A stretch of 64,000 nt of DNA from Nelumbo lutea (lineage: Eukaryota; Streptophyta; Magnoliopsida; Proteales; Nelumbonaceae). This document shows, one piece after another, positions 57,850-64,000 of this stretch (positions within the stretch are counted from its first letter, which is position 1; each line of letters starts with the position of its first letter). The notes beneath the pieces were generated by a model. The model worked only from the letters and a program-made list of their open reading frames with translations. It did no database searches and was not told the origin of the DNA. The stretch is from positions 125,748,999-125,812,998 of the forward strand of contig JAKGHH010000001.1 in the NCBI GenBank assembly GCA_022828595.1, read 5' to 3'. A program made the position numbers and the translations under genes.

Positions 57850-59345
57850 GAATAAATGTTTATCATTCCCAACTTGGATAGATCTGCCTCTAGCTTCTTC
57901 CGTGGTACAGCTTTGGTGAGGATATCTGCCAGTTGCATATTGGAGGTGATGTATGGGAGACATACTTCTTGTGATGAAACCCTCTCTCATACAAAGTGTC
58001 GATCAACTTCAATATGTTTAGTCCGATCATGCTGCACTGGGTTGTGTGCTATATTAATAGCCGCTTGATTATCACAATACAGCATCAGGGGTTTCTCATA
58101 CTCAATACCCAACTCCTCAAGTAATGATCTCAGCCAAAGAATTTCAGCTACTCCATTAGCCATTGACCTGTACTCAACTTCAGCACTAGATCGGGAGACA
58201 ACACTCTGTTTCTTACTCCTTCAAGAGACCAGGTTACCTCCCACAAGAGCACAATATCCAGAGGTAGAACTTTTGTCATCAACACTCCCAGCCCAATCGG
58301 CATCCGTATAGACTTCCACCTTCATGTGGTCATTGTTCTTGAACAGTATACCTCTACCCGGGCATCTCTTCAAGTATGCTAGTATTCTTTCTGCTACTAG
58401 AAGGTGTGTGGTTCTAGGAGAATGCATGTACTGACTGACAACACTAACGGCATAATTGATATCTGGCCGGGTGAGGCATAGATATAGAAGTTTTCCCACT
58501 AACCGCTAGAACATAACTTTGTCTTCAAGCAGCTCTCCACTCTTCGCACTAATCTTGTGGTTCTGTTCAATGGGTGTATCTATAGGTTTGACACCCAGCT
58601 TTCCAGTTTCAGCCAAGAGATCTAAAACATATTTCCTCTGAGAGACAAAGATCCCCTGTTTAGATCTAGCAACCTCAATACCCAAAAAATACCGTAGTGT
58701 ACCCAGATCTTTCACCTCAAACTCTTGATGAAGGAGCTGTTTGAGGGACTCAATCTCATGGTTGTCATTTCCTGTCACCACAATATCATCAACATATACT
58801 GCAAGTAGTGTCAGTGATGACTCCACCATCTTGATGAACAATGTATGATCTGACTGGGCCTGTAAATAACCGAACTTCCCAAGGGCTAGTCTGAATCTGT
58901 CGAACCAAGCTCTAAGTGACTGCTTCAAACTATACAATGCCTTATTGAGCCGGCAGACCTTCTTACCTGCCTCAATATCATAGAATCCAAGAGGCAACTG
59001 CTTGTAAAGCTCTTCCTGCAAGTCCCCATTTAGGAAGGCATTCTTAACATCCATTTGGTACAATGGCCAAGTGTGGCTTGCTGCAAGAGATAATAGAACC
59101 CGAATGGTCGTCATCTTGGCTACCGGGGCAAATGTCTCCAAGTAATCTATACCATAAGTCTGAGTGAACCCTTTTGCAACTAGCCGAGCTTTGTACCTCT
59201 CAATGGAACCATCCGCATTGTGCTTCACAGTAAATACCCACCTGCATCCAACTGGTTTCTTTCCTTTGGGCAAGTCAACTAGCTCCCAGGTATTATTTTT
59301 CAATAGGGCATCCATTTCAACTTGCATTGCACCTCTCTACTTCGG
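57850..59345 (-). pseudogene. Reverse transcriptase/RNase H region of copia element 2
   Basis: Reverse transcriptase runs from about 59327 (MQVEMDALLKNNTWELVDLP) through the FLNGDLQEELY block to the catalytic YVDD near 58800 and YFLGIEVARS. RNase H carries YTDADWAG, SRSSAEVEYRS and DNQAA. In-frame stops lie at 58506-58508 (TAG), 58221-58223 (TGA, in the family's VSWRSKKQ block) and 57987-57989 (TGA). Confidence 0.9.
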
Positions 59346-60745
59346 GACTGATAGGGCTTCTTACACTATTTTCGGAATAGGGACATCAGCAACGGAGGTG
59401 AGATAGGACCTATAGGAGGGAGATAGGCGATCATAGGACAAAAGCTGGGAGATGCAATGGGCTGTAGATGTGGTGCAATGACATTTTCCTTTACGGAGGG
59501 CAATGGGAAGGTCAATGTCATCTGCAGAGGGTGAGGTAGCAACAATGGAAGGAGTCTTTGTGGGCCCTGGGACTGTAATATCTGGACTTGGAGCCGCATA
59601 AGAGATTGGAGCTGGCTGGGACTGCTGATGATCGGGATCAACCTGCCTGCATCGCCTGTGATAGACTCTCAACTCCCGATCCCTTTGACCACCCTCGCTA
59701 CTACAGCCCTCATCACCAACTGGAATAGGTAAGGGAACAGCCCCAAAGGTATTAACCCTGTCCTCACTGCACTCCCCCTGAAGAAAAGGACCCAAATCTC
59801 CACGCTCACTACTCTCCCCCTGAGGAGAGACCCGAGAATAGTAGGGTGTCTCCTCAAAGAAAGTGACATCCATGGATACAAACTTCTTCCCTGAGACAGG
59901 ATCATAACAACAATAACCCTTTTGAGTTTGTGCATAACCAAGAAAGATGCATTTGGAGGCCTTGGGTTCAAACTTGGAGTGATGGGGACCGAGAAGCTGA
60001 ACAAAACAGGTACAACCAAATGTCTTGAGGGGAATAGTGAACAACTCCTCATTGGGGTATAGAAGGGAAAAAGGAGGTTTCATATCAAGAACCCGAGAAG
60101 GAATCCAATTAATAAGATATACCGCCGTAAGGATAGCATCACCCCAGAAGCGAATAGGGACATTGGAGGTAAACATAATACTTCTAGCCACCTCCAAGAT
60201 GTGCTTATTCTTCCTTTCTGCAACCCCATTCTGCTGAGGTGTATGAGGGCAAGTGCTCTGGTGGATAACCCCATGATTAAGGAGGTACGATGCCAATGAC
60301 TTAGCAAAGTATTCCTTTGCATTATCAGATCTAAGCACTTTTATCCTGGCATCAAACTGGGTTAGGATCACTTGGTGGAAGTTTTGGGTCAGGGCAGACA
60401 CCTCATCTCATGATCGCATAAGATAAACCCAAGAAAACTAGGTGTGGTCATCAACAAATAACAAAAAATACCTATACCCACCCATAGAAGGAATGTGATA
60501 TGGCCCCCAAACATCAGTATGCACAATATCAAAAGAACTATTACTCCTTTTATTACTCAATGAATAAGAGTTTCTACAATGTTTAGCAAACTCACAACTT
60601 TCACACTTCAACTGAGATGACTCAACAGACTCAAACAAAGTAGGAAACAGACTCTTCAAGGACCGAAAAGATAAATGACCCAATCGGTTATGCCAAAGCA
60701 TAACCGGACTCACAACTTGAGAAACAAGTAACTTCTTATCCACTG
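59346..60745 (-). pseudogene. Integrase region of copia element 2
   Basis: The HHCC zinc finger (HNRLGH, CESCEFAKHC) precedes the DDE core: HTDVWGP, SDNAKEYF and PQQNGVAERKN, all with acidic residues in place. A Ser/Pro-rich linker follows. Stops lie at 60438 (TAG), 60408 (TGA), 59361 (TAA) and 59337 (TAG). Confidence 0.9.
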
Positions 60746-62204
60746 ACTCTTCCCGACAAGAACTCTCCCCGAGCAGATAGATCCCATTCGTCTCACGGCC
60801 AATCCCAATAACCTTCTTCGTCTCCAGGTCCTAAAAAACACATCGGTCAGGAAAGAAGGTTACTGAGCAGTTCAAATGTTTGGTAATACTACTAACGAAA
60901 AGGAGGTTAGTATCCAATTTAGGAACATGCAAGACAGAGGACAAGGATATAGTATCCGACAGTTTGATGTCACCCTTGCCAGAAATAGGGACAAGAAAGC
61001 CACCAGCTATAAATACTTCATCCCTACCAGAAGATAAGTAATAAGTAATAAACAAAGAGGGCAAGCTAGTCATATGGTCGGATGCACCTGAATCTTTTAC
61101 CCAACAAGGTTCAGTAGTACCTGGAGCGGAGGCATGGTAGGCTGAGGCTCGAGTACCTGAGTGTGCAAAGGCCGATGTGGCCGGGGCTGACGATGACTAC
61201 GGTAAAGGAGCTGAACTGCCAACTTTTTTCTCCAATTGTATTAGAGCAGCCCGAACTGCAACTAAGGTCTCTAATGGTGTGCCTCTTGTGCCAGATGAGG
61301 ATGTTGAATCAGTAGTCATAGCCACATGAGCATTACCCTTTTTATTTCTCAACTTTGCCGGGACCAAATGTGGATGCAGCTTCCAACATGTTTCTTTTGT
61401 GTGTTTAGGTTTCTTGCAATGCTCACACACCACATCCCTTTTATCTTCCTTCTTTCTGTCCCTCTCTGAATCACCCTCTTTTTTGGGTTTGACAGCTACC
61501 AAGGCAGGTGTAAGCGGCTGAGGTTGCATCATGACTTTCCTCCTGGTCTCTTCACTGTGCACTAAGGAGTATGCTTGAGAGAGGGTCACACTATCTCTAG
61601 TCAAAATCTGCTGCTTCACAATATTATATTCTGAATTCAGTCCTGTCAGGAACTCAAACACTCTGTTTGTCTCGATGTGCTTTCTATGTATCTGAGCATC
61701 TTTGGGACTCTCCCACTCAAGAGTCTCTAAGTGATCAATCTCATGCCACAAGGACTTCAAGGTAGAGAAGTAGACCGACACCGGTTTCTCTCCTTGTTTA
61801 AGGGAATTCACCTCACATTTCAATTCATATGCTCTGACAACATTAAGGGATTGGGAGTAAGTCTCTTTCATCACATTCCATATCTCCTTGGCTGTCTTTG
61901 CCCATAAGTAATTTCGGCTGATATGGGGTTGCATAGAATTACAGAGCCATGTCATAACCAAGTAGTTTTATTTGAACCACTTGGTATAAATAGGGTCTCC
62001 TTTGGAAGGTTCTGCCACATCTCCCAAGAGATACCCTACATTGCCCCTTCCCCCAATAGCCATCATGGCTGATTGGGCCCATTCCAAGTAGTTTGATCCA
62101 TCAAACTTTACGGTTGTAATCTGAAAACCTGTCTCAGAACCACCACCATAACTGTTGTTCCCACAACTGCCTTCTACCTGATTCTTAAACTCCATTTCGG
62201 TCAA
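60746..62204 (-). pseudogene. gag-protease region of copia element 2
   Basis: Gag starts at the ATG at 62204. It includes TVKFDGSNYLEWAQSA and a complete zinc knuckle, CEHCKKPKHTKETC. The protease active site reads KDSGASDHM (DSG intact). Stops lie at 61968 (TAA), 61197 (TAG) and 60831 (TAG). Confidence 0.9.
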
Positions 62205-62967
62205 TAACCAGAACTCTCAAAATTAGGGTTACTACAGTCAAAACCAGCACTAGGACTACCAACCACAATCACAAAATCAGTATAGACCCAATCTGTACTC
62301 ATAGTAGATGTGCATGAAACATGTATAAAACTTATCTGAAATCAACAACCACACACAACAGCAACAGTTCGAATTGTTTTCACCCCTTTAGAGGTGTTCG
62401 AAACCCCAAAAGAAAACTGAAAAATAGTTTGAAGAACAATTTGATATGCTAAAGCCAATTTGAGGTTTTAATCAGTCCTAAAAGTCGTACACTCCAGACA
62501 GTACCGTACAGATAAGGTTTGTATTAGGGTTGATCTGAAACCCTAAAACTGATCAATGTTGAGGAAAACTATTAGGGTTTGCCACAAGGATAAGATCACA
62601 AGATTCAGTCCAATACTAGGGTTTGCCACAGGGATAAGACAAAACCCTAGAGAATAGAGAGACAAAACCCTAGAGTGGTTCGGCCACCCTTACTGGATAG
62701 GTCCAACCTATCTTCTCTGATATTACTTCTCTCAGAAAATAAAAGACTTACAATAAGATGCAGTTCGTTGCCTACCAAGGTTACCCGAACCCTAGCCTTA
62801 TCTAATTCTTCCTGATCACCAACTTGCTGCAACTGTGGCACTTCTTCAAACAGTTGCTAATCCTCTGGAGATCTCCAAGAACCAGTCAACGAACTCTGCT
62901 TTCTCAGCTTCCAGCCTTAGATGGTTCTCATGTGGTCGGTTGGACTAGACTCACATGAGAAACCCTA
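62205..62967 (-). other. 5' untranslated leader of copia element 2
   Basis: About 760 bases between primer-binding site and gag ATG. It contains a repeated phrase, CTAGGGTTTGCCACA, near 62570 and 62610 on the complementary reading. No coding signal. Confidence 0.6.
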
Positions 62968-62979
62968 GCTCTGATACCA
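62968..62979 (-). other. Primer-binding site of copia element 2
   Basis: The minus strand reads TGGTATCAGAGC immediately after the 5' LTR, a perfect match to the usual initiator tRNA-Met complement. Confidence 0.9.
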
Positions 62980-63349
62980 AGTAGAAGTTCAGGACTGTTA
63001 TCAGTCTTGAACCCTAATGGATTTCAGGATCGAAAATAAGAAGAAAGGTAAGAGAAAAGAAGAGGAAGAGGGAGGAGATGCAGTAGAACACAAGAGTTGA
63101 AAGGAGGAGCAGAAGCTTCATGTTCTGCCACCACCACTTTAATTAATATTTATAGGTTATGCTCATTATTACATGGAAAGGACAGATCTGCCTTTAGTCT
63201 TACATAACAAATAGAGCAAAAAATAAGACTGAAATAAATAACTGAAACAACTAAATGACCAATAGCTAACCCTAGGCAGACTAGAACATCTTCTACCCTA
63301 TGAACACAGTGGGACCATAGCTGTGGGGCCCACATCAGTGTTCTCTACA
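62980..63349 (-). repeat. 5' LTR of copia element 2
   Basis: 370 bp, starting TGTAGAGAACACTGATG and ending CTTCTACT before the primer-binding site. Confidence 0.9.
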
Positions 63350-63354
63350 AACTT

Positions 63355-64000
63355 CAAGACCCTTCCCAACCTAAACAATCTCTGTTTTTAGTCTTAAACT
63401 CAACCCTGAATCCTATTCTAGCTAATTAGTACCTTCCTGAACTCAGATCTGGGCCATGCTAATCCTATTTCCTACATTATTTGGTATCAGAGCTATTGGC
63501 CGTACTACACTCAGGTTAGAGTAGAGTCAAAATAAGCTGTAACTTAACAATATCATCATTCATTCACTCTCCATTAAGGAAGAAGAACATCATGGAGAAT
63601 TATGTCGTCATGAAGAATGCAGTGTCCTAGGAGTCCCCAAATCAGTTCCCAACATTATCTTATCAACATCGTTTTTTATTGGTACAGCTTATCAACATCT
63701 TTACCTATCCTTCATCCATTGGCTCTGCAGGTGATATGATGCACAATATCGTTCCTTGCCAACTATTATTGCATTTGAAAGGAAAAAATCATAGAATCTT
63801 TGAAAGCGAGGAGAATCACTTACATGGCTATGCACCAATCCAGTGGCCTGCTAATGGAATGGTCCTTTGAAATTGAAGACTTCAATACTTATCATACTGA
63901 TTAGATCATTAAAAGTTTTTGGATGAAACTGACTTTGAGTTTCTAGCTGAATGTCAGCGCATTCATCAAGGGTTAAATTTGTATGGCCTACAGTCCAATA
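63355..64000 (+). mobile_element. Right part of the split LTR and start of its internal region
   Basis: The LTR remainder ends TTTCCTACA at 63476. TGGTATCAGAGCTATTGG at 63482 is an initiator tRNA-Met primer-binding site on the plus strand. The following 500 bases should be leader and start of gag, but no domain is recognisable. A 63-codon frame at 63679-63870 is unremarkable. The element leaves the window at the right edge. Confidence 0.6.

Larger units (their letters stand above)
57463..63349 (-). mobile_element. Ty1/copia retrotransposon 2, full length, frame intact but for nonsense codons
   Basis: The 5887-bp element reads on the minus strand with the perfect target duplication AACTT (57458-57462 and 63350-63354). 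LTRs are 371 and 370 bp and differ at roughly 16-20 positions by eye, so it is younger than element 1. Gag, protease, integrase, reverse transcriptase and RNase H lie in one frame from the ATG at 62204 to about 57850. That frame has ten in-frame stops and no frameshift. The catalytic and zinc motifs are otherwise preserved. Confidence 0.95.

Noticed and set aside
48983..63349. Endogenous pararetrovirus
   Set aside because: Domain order (integrase before reverse transcriptase), LTRs, primer-binding sites and 5-bp target duplications are those of Ty1/copia. No movement or coat protein domains.

Overview
This is nuclear DNA of a flowering plant. It is AT-rich, its genes have introns, and it carries plant-only families: a WAT1-type EamA transporter, plant purple acid phosphatase, an ETR2-type ethylene receptor and a PADRE/DUF4228 protein. 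It also holds two Ty1/copia retrotransposons and dozens of MITE-like inverted-repeat elements. Nothing prokaryotic, organellar or CRISPR-like was seen. The species cannot be named from the sequence alone. Layout: 1-7.3 kb holds a broken purple acid phosphatase gene on the minus strand whose interior is filled with repeats, including an RNase H-like LINE piece and a gypsy-like LTR. 7.6-8.8 kb holds a local duplication and a PADRE/DUF4228 gene copy with a stop in the middle. 9-13.5 kb is mostly non-coding, with nested MITEs and a palindromic AGATCT minisatellite. 14.3-15.5 kb holds the 3' end of an ethylene receptor pseudogene. 16.6-22.6 kb is a repeat cluster: a long-TIR element, MITEs nested in MITEs, a CACTA-like subterminal array and an exact 111-bp tandem duplication. 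23.4-25.5 kb holds the one clearly intact gene, a six-exon WAT1 homologue on the minus strand. 26-43.8 kb is intergenic and contains several MITE families, one tRNA-related SINE with target-site duplication, and an unclassified low-copy-looking stretch. 43.9-47.9 kb holds the last four exons of a TFIIF beta (RAP30) gene on the minus strand; its amino-terminal exons are not recognisable in the window. 49.0-54.6 kb and 57.5-63.3 kb are two related full-length Ty1/copia elements, both read on the minus strand and both bounded by perfect 5-bp target-site duplications. The second is inserted into an LTR of another, plus-strand retroelement that runs off the right end. How it works together: the two live-looking genes (WAT1 and TFIIF beta) are unrelated in function and there is no operon-like logic. 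Three separate gene remnants within the first 16 kb, plus heavy transposon nesting, suggest a gene-poor, eroding chromosomal region. The most informative details are: (1) a copia element that keeps one unbroken frame apart from ten nonsense codons, most explicable by C-to-T or G-to-A change; (2) a copia element with a mosaic tandem duplication of its protease domain; (3) a Tourist-like MITE that splits a coding-like exon; and (4) non-canonical TG...CT LTR ends in both copia elements. I found no convincing new biological system.
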